The notes under the pieces: model-generated | What the model was told of the DNA's origin: nothing | Seen by the model: the letters and a program-made list of their open reading frames with translations, nothing else | Databases searched by the model: none | Translations under genes and position numbers: made by a program | Shown: piece by piece, positions 8,230 through 16,684 of the stretch | Layout of the letters: each line of letters starts with the position of its first letter | Numbering within the stretch: position 1 is the first letter of the stretch | Source: a virus | DNA: 21,702 nucleotides | Direction: 5' to 3' (one strand) | IMG/VR virus record: IMGVR_UViG_3300010151_004451 | Location: 1 to 21,702 of that record

Positions 8230-11200
8230 ATGCCAATACCAGTAGAGGTACGAAGTGCAATTGATGAACTTCGTAGTAGAAATCCAGCAACAGCAGGTAA
8301 AAGTGATGAAAGACTTTATAGATATTTAAAGAAAAGTAATCCTTCTCTCGTATGGAGTGAAGTTGATTCTGCCGTAGAATCTAAAGGACAGCAAAGGCAA
8401 GTCGATACATCACCTTCCTTTCTAAACTCATTTCAAACATGGTTTGATTATGGAATAGATGAGAACTCTGCTGATTGGATGAAGTCTGCATACACCAATT
8501 CACTTACTGGACTTACCGAAAAGCTTGTAACTGGAAAAGAACGTTACGATTTAAAACAAGGAGAGCCAGGTGGTTATAACCCAAATATATTTGAAGATAT
8601 ATTTTCAATGGCTCTTTCCTTTCTTATGCCACTTGATTTTATGGCTATGGCTGCTGGTGGTGGTGCAGGAGGGTTAGCTCTTAAAGGCTTCGGAGTTACA
8701 GCTGCAAAAGAAGCTTCAAGAATTGGTGTTAAACAAAGCCTAAAACATGCACTTGCCGAGCAAGCTATTAAACAAGCAGGTGGACTTGCTGTATATGAAG
8801 GTGCTTTAGGGGGCGTACAGGCTGGTATTGATGGTGAAGATGTAATGGGTGCTATTGGTAAGGGTGTTGTGCATGGTGGTATTCTAGGTGGACTCGCTGG
8901 ACTTGCAGGTGGAGGGTTAGCATATCGCAATGCTTCTCTTTTAAATAAGTTTACAAAGGAAGGTAAGATAGCAACTGAAGCTGGAAAAGAAGCTTCCAAA
9001 ATGCTTTCTATTGGTGAAAAAGCATCGTTAAAAGCTACAGGTATTTTAGGTCAAGTACCTGCTGAAGCTGGGGTATTTACAGCTGCTGAGATGGCTGAAA
9101 GAATCGCTCATGGAGAAGACCTTAGACTTAGAGACCTTGGCACTGCATTCTTTAGAAACTTAGGTTTATTTACTGTTACCAAAGCACAGCACAAATTATT
9201 TAGTAAAAGCTATGAGCATTACAAACTCTTAGAAGAAGCTGAAAGACAAAAGTTTGGCGTAGATTCTGAGGGAAGACCTAATGAAGCTGCTATTTCGGAT
9301 AAAGCTGCTACGGAACATTTCAAAGAAGCAAGAGAAAAAAGAGAGCAGGGTGATGAGCTAGGTGCTATTGCTGCTGAAAGAGCAGGCGAGGAACTAAATA
9401 AACATAAAAGAGGAGTAGATGAAAAATATATAAAATTCAAAGAAGACCTCGACCAATCCAGAAATGACACTAAAACTCTTATTAAAGATCATGAATCTGG
9501 TATTCAAAAAGAATCTATACCTAGGGCAAATAAACTAATTAAAAGTGTTGAAGAGCAAATTGGTCTTGCTGAAAAACTTATTGAGCATGCTACTGATCCT
9601 GTTAACCCAATGTTTGAGGGATTACTTGAATCATTCAGACAACATAAAGAAGAACTTTTGGTTCAACGTGAGAAATGGTCAGGTGAGGCTGCTAGAAATC
9701 AAGCTTCTAAGGAAAAACCTGTTTGGTTAGAGAAAAAAATACTTGAAGAGGGTGAAAGACTTGGCATTGATATTTCAGATATTAATCTTAAAAATAGAGA
9801 GGGTAGGGCTGAGGCTACTAGTATATTAAAAGAAGAAAGATTAGACATAGCAAAAGAAAAAGGTATTGGAACTGGTCGAGCATTAGGTGCAGAACAATAT
9901 AAAGATGTTGCAACGACTTCTGCTGAAATTAAGCAAATATCAGAAAGTATAAGAGAGAAGGCTAAAGAAAAAGACTTTAAAATAAGGGAAGCGACAGAAC
10001 TTGAAAGAACAATTCTTGACTTTGATAGACCGTCAAAACAGCCTACTCATATCCCAGAAATAAAACATGATGTTACAAAAAACGCCTTACTTACATGGGT
10101 TGGTGAAGGAGAGGGAAGTCGTGGGTCTGCACGTCTTATTGCCAAGGGATTAAAATATCTTAAAAAAGATTCTATTGAGCAAGTTAAGGCAAAAGATGTA
10201 AAGAAAATCTTACAGGGGATTGATAAGCGTGATTCTAGTCTCCCTTCAAGACCAGAGGGCATGGCAACTGCTTTTGCTGAGTTTGTTGATTGGGCGGGTT
10301 ATAAAAAACTTATAGAGCCACCTTTTAGAAAAGTAGATTTATCCAATAAAGGTGTTTGGCAATTAGCAAAACAAATACGTGAACGTATTGCAGGTGAAAG
10401 AATAGAAGCTATTGGAGAAGTTGATCTTCAAAGGGATATATCAAAAAGTGTAAAAAAGCTTCCTAAATTTAAAGAATCCACTACAGAGCAAAAGGAGCTT
10501 CATGTATCTGCTGATCTTCATAGTGTAGAGGGTTTAGGTATTCGTACTGGTGAATTTAATGCTTTAACTCCAGCAAATATAAAAACAAAAAGTGTAAAAG
10601 GGAAAAATATATATTATTTCCATGTTACTCCTGGGCTTGTTAAGAAGGGTGGTGGTAATCCAAGGCCAGTTGAAATCTCTAAGCAAACTTATGATAGAAT
10701 ACAAAAAATTATAAAAGAAAATCGTGTTGGCAAAAATGAACCTATATTTAAAAGTAAAAATACTGCGGAATTAATAAAAGGTTTATATGAAGCTAATATA
10801 AAGGTTGAAGATGTAAGAAAGTTTATAGAGACAAAGGCAGATCAGGTTGGAATGACTCAAAGACAAAAAGATTTATTGTCTTTTTATCTTGGACATAGGG
10901 GTAGCTCTGAAGTTGTTACTAAGTACTATAAGGGTACTATGAAAGAATCTACTAAGGTTGAACTTAGTGGTATATTAAAAGATATTATAAGTGAAAAAAT
11001 AAGTCCAGTTGAGGGGTCATCCAAATTATCAAAATTATTTGGCACTAAGGAAATAAAATATCAACTTGAATCTGCTGCTTCTGATCTAGGTACAACTGTT
11101 AAGGAATTAAAGAAACAAATAGATCATTTCAAAAAACTTTATCCTGAACTTGATATACAATTAAAGAAAAATCTTGGAAAACTCCAAGGAGAAAATGTGC

Positions 11201-14200
11201 TTGGTCGTATTACAGGTCATCTTGTGGAAATTGCAAAGGGTCGTGCCAAAGCTGATACTATACCACATGAGGTATCTCACCATGTTGTTGACGTTCTTCG
11301 TGCATTTGGAGATAAGGGTAGTAAAGACCTTATACGTGATGGTGAACGTATGTTTAGAGGTGAAGAGAATATGGTGCAATCTATTGGGGAATATGTTGCT
11401 GGTAATCTTAAAAATAAAACAACTATTGGTAAGGTTAAGAATTTTCTTCAAAAGTTTTGGAGTCACTTAAAGCATAAATTTGGTGTTCATAATGAAGCTG
11501 ATGTTACTCGTATTCTTGGTGAAAAAGTTATAAAAGGCAAGCTTCCAGATGGTAGATTAAAAGAATTTACAACTAAATTCCAAAAGTCTAAAGAAAGCCC
11601 TGAAGCAAAAAAAGAGATAACTAAAATAAACAGAAGCATACATAAAGGTGGTGAAGAAAGTTTAGACAGAAGAGTTAGGGATGCTGATCCAAAAGGATAT
11701 GAGAAAGCAAGAATTGATATTTTTGGAACTAAAGATTTTAAAGAAAGCAACGCAACTGTTCAAGATATGCGTAGGTATGAAGAATATCTTACAAGCCATC
11801 CAGCAAATTTTGGTAACAGTAGGTCTGCCCTACCTATTGCCAAATCAATAGAACAGATAAATGAGAAGTATCATATTAACCCTGATATAGCTAAAGCTAA
11901 TTTAAAGCTTATGGGTGTGAAGGATGGTCTGTATGAGAATGCATCACCTGGGACTGTGAAAGCATATGAATCATTTGTTCGTCAAAACTATGATGCTCCA
12001 GCATTATTGGATAGAGCTTATACTGATATGTTATCACTAAAGGGATCGGAAATTGGAAAAACAAAACATCCTTGGATGTATAGATATGGCAGAGGCGTTA
12101 TGCCTGCGTGGCTTGTTCTTAGAAAATTTGGTGGTAAATATGGGGAAAGAATATCTGATAGAATGCTTGACCATGAGTGGGCAGAACATGTTCTCTTTAA
12201 AGGCCCAGGAGATCAAGCAATGCATCTTATTCAAAAAACTCTTGGGAAGGAAAAATCAAAACACATGTTTCTTTTTGACAAAGAAAGAGCTGAGAGAAAT
12301 TATAGAGAGGGCAATTTAACTCCATCACAAGTTGATTTCTATCATAAAATTTATGGTGAAAAGGGTCATATAGATAAAAAGACTGATGAGTATAGAGCAC
12401 ATCAAGCATTTAAGGATACTATGGAATTCTATTGGAAGTCATATGAAAAAGAACTTCTGAAACATCAGACTCCAGAAGGTGCTAAACGTACTATAAAGGA
12501 ATTGAGAGAAAAACATGTTGATGGTTATATGATGCGTAGATGGACAAGTGATGCTATAAAACATATTCATAAAGATCATGATATTATAACTAAACTTGTT
12601 GATAAACAAGTAGATAAACTTGCAAGAGAAAAAGCACAAAAGGAAGCTAAGACTGATACGGAAGTCAAAATATTAGAAGAAAGATATAAGAAGGATATGG
12701 AAACCAGAGATATGGCTAGGCATGAAATTTACAATGTTCTTAGATATGGATACGGACATGCAAAATTCCCTCATCTTATTCCACGTAAAGGATTGATGAA
12801 GGAGTATGTAGAGATTACAGATGCTAAAACAGGTCAACTTAAAAAAATTAAAGTATATGAAAATTCTGTAGAAGCAACTGCCGAGACTTATATATCAAGA
12901 ATGTCTAAACATCTTGCAAATGTACGTCTATTCCCTGAGTGGACTGGTGTTGGAAGTAAGTATAAGATTCGCAAAGGTACACGTCAAGAGTTAGTTGCAC
13001 TAGAGGAAGGTGCAGCAATTAGTAATTATGCACAGCTTGCCATTGAAAGACAGCTTGGTTTTGATAAAAATTTAAGAGAATCTATGGCAGAGCCTATATA
13101 TAAAGGTGGTAAAATGGCAGCAGCTGTATCAGCTGTTATTGGACTTTCATCTCCTCTCGCTGGCCTTAAAAACCTTGCTATTGGTATTCCACGTGCAATC
13201 GGTGTTATGGGAACTTGGAGAACAATGAAGGGAATAAAACATGCATTTACTGCTCAAGCATGGAACGAAGCAAGGGCAAAAGGTTATCTAGAGTATGGAG
13301 CTAAGACTTTAGAGCTTGGTTCTGTGGGTGTTGATGTTCTTGGTAAGAACTTTAATATGAGACAGTTATTTAGTTTTAATCAAATGACTAGAACTGAAAA
13401 TATAAATAGAATTATATCTTCACATGCAGGACAATTATATTTTACTGAAGTTTCTGCTAAGATGCGTGGTGAAAAGGGAACGTTTTTAATGAAGACAAAT
13501 AAAAAACGTATGAGAAGACTTATGGAAGAGGTCTGGCATCTAAGTAAGGAAGAAATAAATTTCATTGAAAAAACAAAAGACCTTACTACAAAAGAAGCTA
13601 TGGCTAAACATTCTGAGATATTAAATAAAGTAGGACATTTTTCTCACACTACTACTCAAGGTGGAACATCAACTGTACTTCTTCCTTTATGGATGTCATC
13701 ATCAGAGGCAAAGCCATTAACACTTTTCCAGAGGATGGCTATGTCTACAACAGTTGATATATATAGAAACTTTGTAAAACCAATTGCTGAGTTTGGAAAC
13801 TTTGCTCCTATGGCAAGGGCTGCTGTTGCTCATTCCGTTACTGGTTCTGCATTGTATTATGTATACAAGGAGCTGTTTGGTAAAGAGCCACCATTAGGAT
13901 CAAAGCTTACACAGGAAGATAGCTTTGACAAAATTATGTTAAATCTTTTTAGGTCGGAATTCTTCGGACTTGCTGGAGAAATTATACCTGGGCTCAATCC
14001 ATATGAAAGGGAGCTTGGAGTTCCAATTGCACAACCTGTTATAATTAGAAATCTTACAGAAGCATTAAATGAATATACTAAATGGAATGCTGGTGGTAAG
14101 TCTGGAATGCAAGCTATACAAGATTGGACAAAAAAGTCTGTAGTTGGATTAAGCCAAGTAAAACAGATATGGAGAACGCAGATGGCAGAATCAGCAGCTG

Positions 14201-14691
14201 GCAAAGAACCATACTACAAAGACTTTATGGCTATGAGATCAATGGTTAGGCAATTTAAAAAAGAACGTGAGCTTCCAATGTACTCTGGTGAGGGGACAAT
14301 AAGCAGGAGACAGCCTTATTATTATGATTTAAAAGAGGCTATGATGTTTGGTTCTGAGGAAGACGTAGCAAAAGCTTACTGGACTGCTGTTGATTTTATT
14401 GTTAGTGATATTGAGAAATTCGATCCATACACAACTCCTAATAGTAGGTATAAAAAAGCTAAGACTTCATTGAAAAATGTTATGTCTCACTACAGTCCTT
14501 TGAATATTCAGGATAAAAGAAAGGGAACTTCAAAAGCTTTATTAAATCAATTTTATGAATGGCTTTCACCTGAGAATGAAAAAAAGGCAAAGAAACTAAA
14601 GAAACAATATGAATACAAGCATAGAAATTTTCTCCGCATAGTACGTAATCGTAAGTGGAGGAGCAAATACTATGTCTATCCATACACCTAA
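8230..14691 (+). CDS. Giant polyvalent/ejection-type protein with embedded tyrosine recombinase and zincin peptidase modules
   Basis: This gene encodes 2153 aa; AAGGAAG lies about 8 bases before the ATG. Residues 1-100 are soluble. About 115-225 holds hydrophobic Gly/Ala segments (SMALSFLMPLDFMAMAAGGG; GGILGGLAGLAGGGLAY), possible membrane-insertion elements. Residues 330-600 are charged coiled coil. About 614-700 resembles a recombinase core-binding domain. About 745-905 resembles a tyrosine-recombinase catalytic domain: Arg772 (GLGIRTGEFNAL), Lys805/806 (VKKGGG), Arg863 (VEDVRKF), His889 (YLGHRG), Tyr899/900. Residues 1013-1017 are HEVSH with Glu1054 (SIGEYVAG) as likely third zinc ligand. 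About 1100-2153 is a long helical region with aromatic and hydrophobic patches (AAAVSAVIGLSSPLAG; VLLPLWMSSSEAK). Large last-gene proteins of this kind are usually packaged and ejected. Activity of either module is inferred from residues only. Confidence 0.85.
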   Translation: MPIPVEVRSAIDELRSRNPATAGKSDERLYRYLKKSNPSLVWSEVDSAVESKGQQRQVDTSPSFLNSFQTWFDYGIDENSADWMKSAYTNSLTGLTEKLVTGKERYDLKQGEPGGYNPNIFEDIFSMALSFLMPLDFMAMAAGGGAGGLALKGFGVTAAKEASRIGVKQSLKHALAEQAIKQAGGLAVYEGALGGVQAGIDGEDVMGAIGKGVVHGGILGGLAGLAGGGLAYRNASLLNKFTKEGKIATEAGKEASKMLSIGEKASLKATGILGQVPAEAGVFTAAEMAERIAHGEDLRLRDLGTAFFRNLGLFTVTKAQHKLFSKSYEHYKLLEEAERQKFGVDSEGRPNEAAISDKAATEHFKEAREKREQGDELGAIAAERAGEELNKHKRGVDEKYIKFKEDLDQSRNDTKTLIKDHESGIQKESIPRANKLIKSVEEQIGLAEKLIEHATDPVNPMFEGLLESFRQHKEELLVQREKWSGEAARNQASKEKPVWLEKKILEEGERLGIDISDINLKNREGRAEATSILKEERLDIAKEKGIGTGRALGAEQYKDVATTSAEIKQISESIREKAKEKDFKIREATELERTILDFDRPSKQPTHIPEIKHDVTKNALLTWVGEGEGSRGSARLIAKGLKYLKKDSIEQVKAKDVKKILQGIDKRDSSLPSRPEGMATAFAEFVDWAGYKKLIEPPFRKVDLSNKGVWQLAKQIRERIAGERIEAIGEVDLQRDISKSVKKLPKFKESTTEQKELHVSADLHSVEGLGIRTGEFNALTPANIKTKSVKGKNIYYFHVTPGLVKKGGGNPRPVEISKQTYDRIQKIIKENRVGKNEPIFKSKNTAELIKGLYEANIKVEDVRKFIETKADQVGMTQRQKDLLSFYLGHRGSSEVVTKYYKGTMKESTKVELSGILKDIISEKISPVEGSSKLSKLFGTKEIKYQLESAASDLGTTVKELKKQIDHFKKLYPELDIQLKKNLGKLQGENVLGRITGHLVEIAKGRAKADTIPHEVSHHVVDVLRAFGDKGSKDLIRDGERMFRGEENMVQSIGEYVAGNLKNKTTIGKVKNFLQKFWSHLKHKFGVHNEADVTRILGEKVIKGKLPDGRLKEFTTKFQKSKESPEAKKEITKINRSIHKGGEESLDRRVRDADPKGYEKARIDIFGTKDFKESNATVQDMRRYEEYLTSHPANFGNSRSALPIAKSIEQINEKYHINPDIAKANLKLMGVKDGLYENASPGTVKAYESFVRQNYDAPALLDRAYTDMLSLKGSEIGKTKHPWMYRYGRGVMPAWLVLRKFGGKYGERISDRMLDHEWAEHVLFKGPGDQAMHLIQKTLGKEKSKHMFLFDKERAERNYREGNLTPSQVDFYHKIYGEKGHIDKKTDEYRAHQAFKDTMEFYWKSYEKELLKHQTPEGAKRTIKELREKHVDGYMMRRWTSDAIKHIHKDHDIITKLVDKQVDKLAREKAQKEAKTDTEVKILEERYKKDMETRDMARHEIYNVLRYGYGHAKFPHLIPRKGLMKEYVEITDAKTGQLKKIKVYENSVEATAETYISRMSKHLANVRLFPEWTGVGSKYKIRKGTRQELVALEEGAAISNYAQLAIERQLGFDKNLRESMAEPIYKGGKMAAAVSAVIGLSSPLAGLKNLAIGIPRAIGVMGTWRTMKGIKHAFTAQAWNEARAKGYLEYGAKTLELGSVGVDVLGKNFNMRQLFSFNQMTRTENINRIISSHAGQLYFTEVSAKMRGEKGTFLMKTNKKRMRRLMEEVWHLSKEEINFIEKTKDLTTKEAMAKHSEILNKVGHFSHTTTQGGTSTVLLPLWMSSSEAKPLTLFQRMAMSTTVDIYRNFVKPIAEFGNFAPMARAAVAHSVTGSALYYVYKELFGKEPPLGSKLTQEDSFDKIMLNLFRSEFFGLAGEIIPGLNPYERELGVPIAQPVIIRNLTEALNEYTKWNAGGKSGMQAIQDWTKKSVVGLSQVKQIWRTQMAESAAGKEPYYKDFMAMRSMVRQFKKERELPMYSGEGTISRRQPYYYDLKEAMMFGSEEDVAKAYWTAVDFIVSDIEKFDPYTTPNSRYKKAKTSLKNVMSHYSPLNIQDKRKGTSKALLNQFYEWLSPENEKKAKKLKKQYEYKHRNFLRIVRNRKWRSKYYVYPYT

Positions 14692-14823
14692 AATAGAGAT
14701 ATAAATTTTCCCCATAAAGTTTGTACGCATTTATATTCCTTCCCATCAGCACGAATAAGATAAAACTGTCGTGGTCTCTTCTTTCTTTTAAAAGGCCAAT
14801 ATGGGAGTCGTTTAAGCCCCATA
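14692..14823. other. Convergent intergenic region between virion and replication blocks
   Basis: These 132 bases separate the stops of two converging gene blocks. A weak + strand hairpin, CACGA (14750-14754) with TCGTG (14769-14773), is followed by a T-rich run (about 14776-14789) and could stop transcription from the virion genes. A stronger inverted repeat starts at 14798. No gene is supported here. Confidence 0.5.
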
Positions 14824-14825
14824 TT
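14798..14825 (-). terminator. Perfect 8-bp inverted repeat at the end of the resolvase gene, likely terminator
   Basis: AATATGGG (14798-14805) pairs perfectly with CCCATATT (14818-14825) around a 12-base loop and overlaps the resolvase stop codon. Read on the - strand, the stem is followed by GGCC and a short TTTT, so it is at best a weak intrinsic terminator for the replication block. Its position between converging operons favours termination or mRNA 3' end protection. Confidence 0.45.
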
Positions 14826-15351
14826 ACCCGCTTAAAGCCACTTTCTCTGTTAAAACGGGTTCAACCCAAGGTAAAGCACGTTTGTAGCTTAAATGAGCTT
14901 CAACCCCATAGATAGCTATAAGTAATGCATCTGCTGTCTTGAGTGTTATCTTCTTTGCACTAGGGCATCTATCTATAGCCATTTGTTTTAGCATTCTCTT
15001 TCTTATATCTTTCTTTAATCCTTTTTTTATCTCGAAATGTGACTGCCACATCTTTGGAGTTACAAGTAAAGGCTCTATTTCATGTGAGGCAAGTATGCCT
15101 TGCCATTGTCCATAGTTCTCACCAAAGGTAAATGATCCAGCTCTTCCATCTGTAGGGAATGACCATACTTTCTCCAGAAATACTCTTGTTCTATATACTG
15201 CGACATCATTGAGACACATACCCATTAAGTGTGCCATACTATCTACTGTTCTAGGGCAGTTATGTAGTTCAACTGTCTCATCAGTGATAACAGCTATTCC
15301 TCCACCTTTGCCTGGGTCAATTCCTATTGCTTTTTTAAAAGGGGATTTCAT
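14824..15351 (-). CDS. RuvC-like Holliday junction resolvase
   Basis: This gene encodes 175 aa from ATG 15351, with AGAGG 9 bases upstream. The frame stays open 25 codons further, but those fall inside the helicase gene and precede the fold. The RNase H/RuvC fold begins at once: AIGIDPGKGGGIAVI (Asp12). Then come VFLEKV (Glu60), GENYGQWQGIL (77-87), TPKMWQSHF (98-106) and KTADALLIAIYG (Asp141), the usual acidic residues and helices of small phage RuvC-type resolvases. It would cut four-way junctions or branched replication and recombination intermediates before packaging. It overlaps the helicase end by 17 bases and closes the - strand block. The fold is well supported; specificity for Holliday junctions is known of the family, not shown here. 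Confidence 0.88.
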   Translation of the reverse strand: MKSPFKKAIGIDPGKGGGIAVITDETVELHNCPRTVDSMAHLMGMCLNDVAVYRTRVFLEKVWSFPTDGRAGSFTFGENYGQWQGILASHEIEPLLVTPKMWQSHFEIKKGLKKDIRKRMLKQMAIDRCPSAKKITLKTADALLIAIYGVEAHLSYKRALPWVEPVLTEKVALSG

Positions 15352-16684
15352 TTTGTTGATCCTCTGTTGTTGGAGGTACGAATAGTTCGTCCTCGTTATT
15401 ATACATCTTGCATTTATCTCCATCATATGCCATTTGTATTGCTCCTGTTTCTCCGTACCTTACCTTTGCAGCTACAAGTACTAATTTGTTTTTATTCTCT
15501 GGTTTTGCTGTTGCTGGCACTTTATACGGATAGTAGACAAAGAATACATTCTCAGCAACTTGCTCAATAGCACCACTTTCTGCTAAATCTGATAATTGTG
15601 GTTGTGGATTTCCTCTTGTTTCTAAAGCTCTATTGAGCTGTGATGCTAAAATTACAACACAATTATATTCTTTTGCAATCCATTTATAGTCATTAACTAT
15701 CCGCTCTAACTGTAGTCTTCGTTGATCTTCCTTTCCTGTTGGAGTTATAAGTTGAATGTAGTCATCAAATATGACATCTGGTTTGAACTTCTTTATCTCT
15801 GTTGCAGAGGTAGGGAAGTCTCTTATCTGATCGTACATACGGAAATGCTTTGGATCATATTTCTTTGCAATATAGTCACGTACTCTATCAAGTTCTTGTA
15901 ATTGTTTCACATCATACATGCCTTGACGTATCATTCCATAAGAAAGTCTTCCAGATTCTAATGCGAGTAGTTTTTTCAAGACTTCTACGTTTGTAAGTTC
16001 TCTGTTAAACAGAATCACTTTTTGTCTACTTGAAAGTATATTCGAGAGTAAATTTAACAACATTGTAGATTTGCCATGTCCAGGTCTACCACCTACTATT
16101 GTGATTTCACCTCTCGTTAAACCACCTGCAAACTTATCAACATTCACAAAGCCAGTCTTGACAAGTAGTTTATCTGTATTTCTTATTGATTCTATAGCAT
16201 CACCAAGAGCCTCATTAATATCAAATGAGCTATCTGGTCTAAGATTTATTAGCTCTCCAATATTTGTATGGGCAGAGACAAGTACGTCTAAGGCATCTAC
16301 CTTATTATCCATTGCCTTTTCTTCTATCTCTTTAGCTGATTCAATAACAAGCCTAAGAAGGTACTTTTCATATATCTTCTTAGCATATATTTCTATCGTA
16401 CTTTCCGTACCTGCACTTTCTTTACAGTCTACAATAAATATATTATCAACCCCCATTGCTATATTAGCAGCATCTAGATTAGCAGAGATAGTCATGATGT
16501 CAATATGCTCTCTTCTTTGTATCATCCCAACAAGTATGCTCCACAGCACTTTACATCTGCTGTCGTACCACACCTCGTTTGATACAATATACTTCGCTAT
16601 ATCATTGAATTTGGAAGGATAATTAATAACAGCACCAACTACAGCAAGTTCTATCGTTACATCATTTGGAAGTTCTTTTGACAT
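15335..16684 (-). CDS. dnaB: DnaB-type replicative DNA helicase
   Basis: This 449-aa protein starts at an ATG overlapping the methyltransferase stop (TAATG), with AGGAGGAA 8 bases upstream. Residues 8-105 match the helical DnaB N-terminal domain (ELAVVGAVINYPSKFNDI). The RecA-like domain has Walker A GGRPGHGKST (198-207), the segment VILFNRELTN after it, Walker B PDVIFDDYIQLI (302-313), and ILASQLNRALETRG then LSDLAESGAIEQVAE (345-377), typical of DnaB family members. It would form a hexamer that unwinds DNA ahead of the phage or host polymerase. Length is normal for a phage DnaB. No separate primase or loader is visible here, so these are elsewhere or host-supplied. Confidence 0.95.
   Translation of the reverse strand: MSKELPNDVTIELAVVGAVINYPSKFNDIAKYIVSNEVWYDSRCKVLWSILVGMIQRREHIDIMTISANLDAANIAMGVDNIFIVDCKESAGTESTIEIYAKKIYEKYLLRLVIESAKEIEEKAMDNKVDALDVLVSAHTNIGELINLRPDSSFDINEALGDAIESIRNTDKLLVKTGFVNVDKFAGGLTRGEITIVGGRPGHGKSTMLLNLLSNILSSRQKVILFNRELTNVEVLKKLLALESGRLSYGMIRQGMYDVKQLQELDRVRDYIAKKYDPKHFRMYDQIRDFPTSATEIKKFKPDVIFDDYIQLITPTGKEDQRRLQLERIVNDYKWIAKEYNCVVILASQLNRALETRGNPQPQLSDLAESGAIEQVAENVFFVYYPYKVPATAKPENKNKLVLVAAKVRYGETGAIQMAYDGDKCKMYNNEDELFVPPTTEDQQNEIPF

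Noticed and set aside
8574-8999. 141-aa open frame on the - strand
   Set aside because: It is antisense to the Gly/Ala-rich part of the giant protein; its Pro/Ala/Ser-rich sequence is the mirror of that composition.
13857-14204. 115-aa open frame on the - strand
   Set aside because: It is antisense to the giant protein, with no domain and no operon partner.
14480-14752. 90-aa - strand frame with two similar YGEN/CGEN segments reaching into the intergenic region
   Set aside because: It mostly mirrors the end of the giant gene. The similar segments come from a loose AAATTTTC..C repeat in the DNA, too weak to call a repeat.
15352-15426. 25-residue N-terminal extension of the resolvase
   Set aside because: It lies inside the helicase gene and precedes the conserved fold; ATG 15351 has its own AGAGG site.
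16071-16622. 183-aa open frame on the + strand
   Set aside because: It lies fully antisense to the well supported DnaB-type helicase, is Ser/Leu/Ile-rich as expected for a mirror frame, and has no ribosome site or domain.
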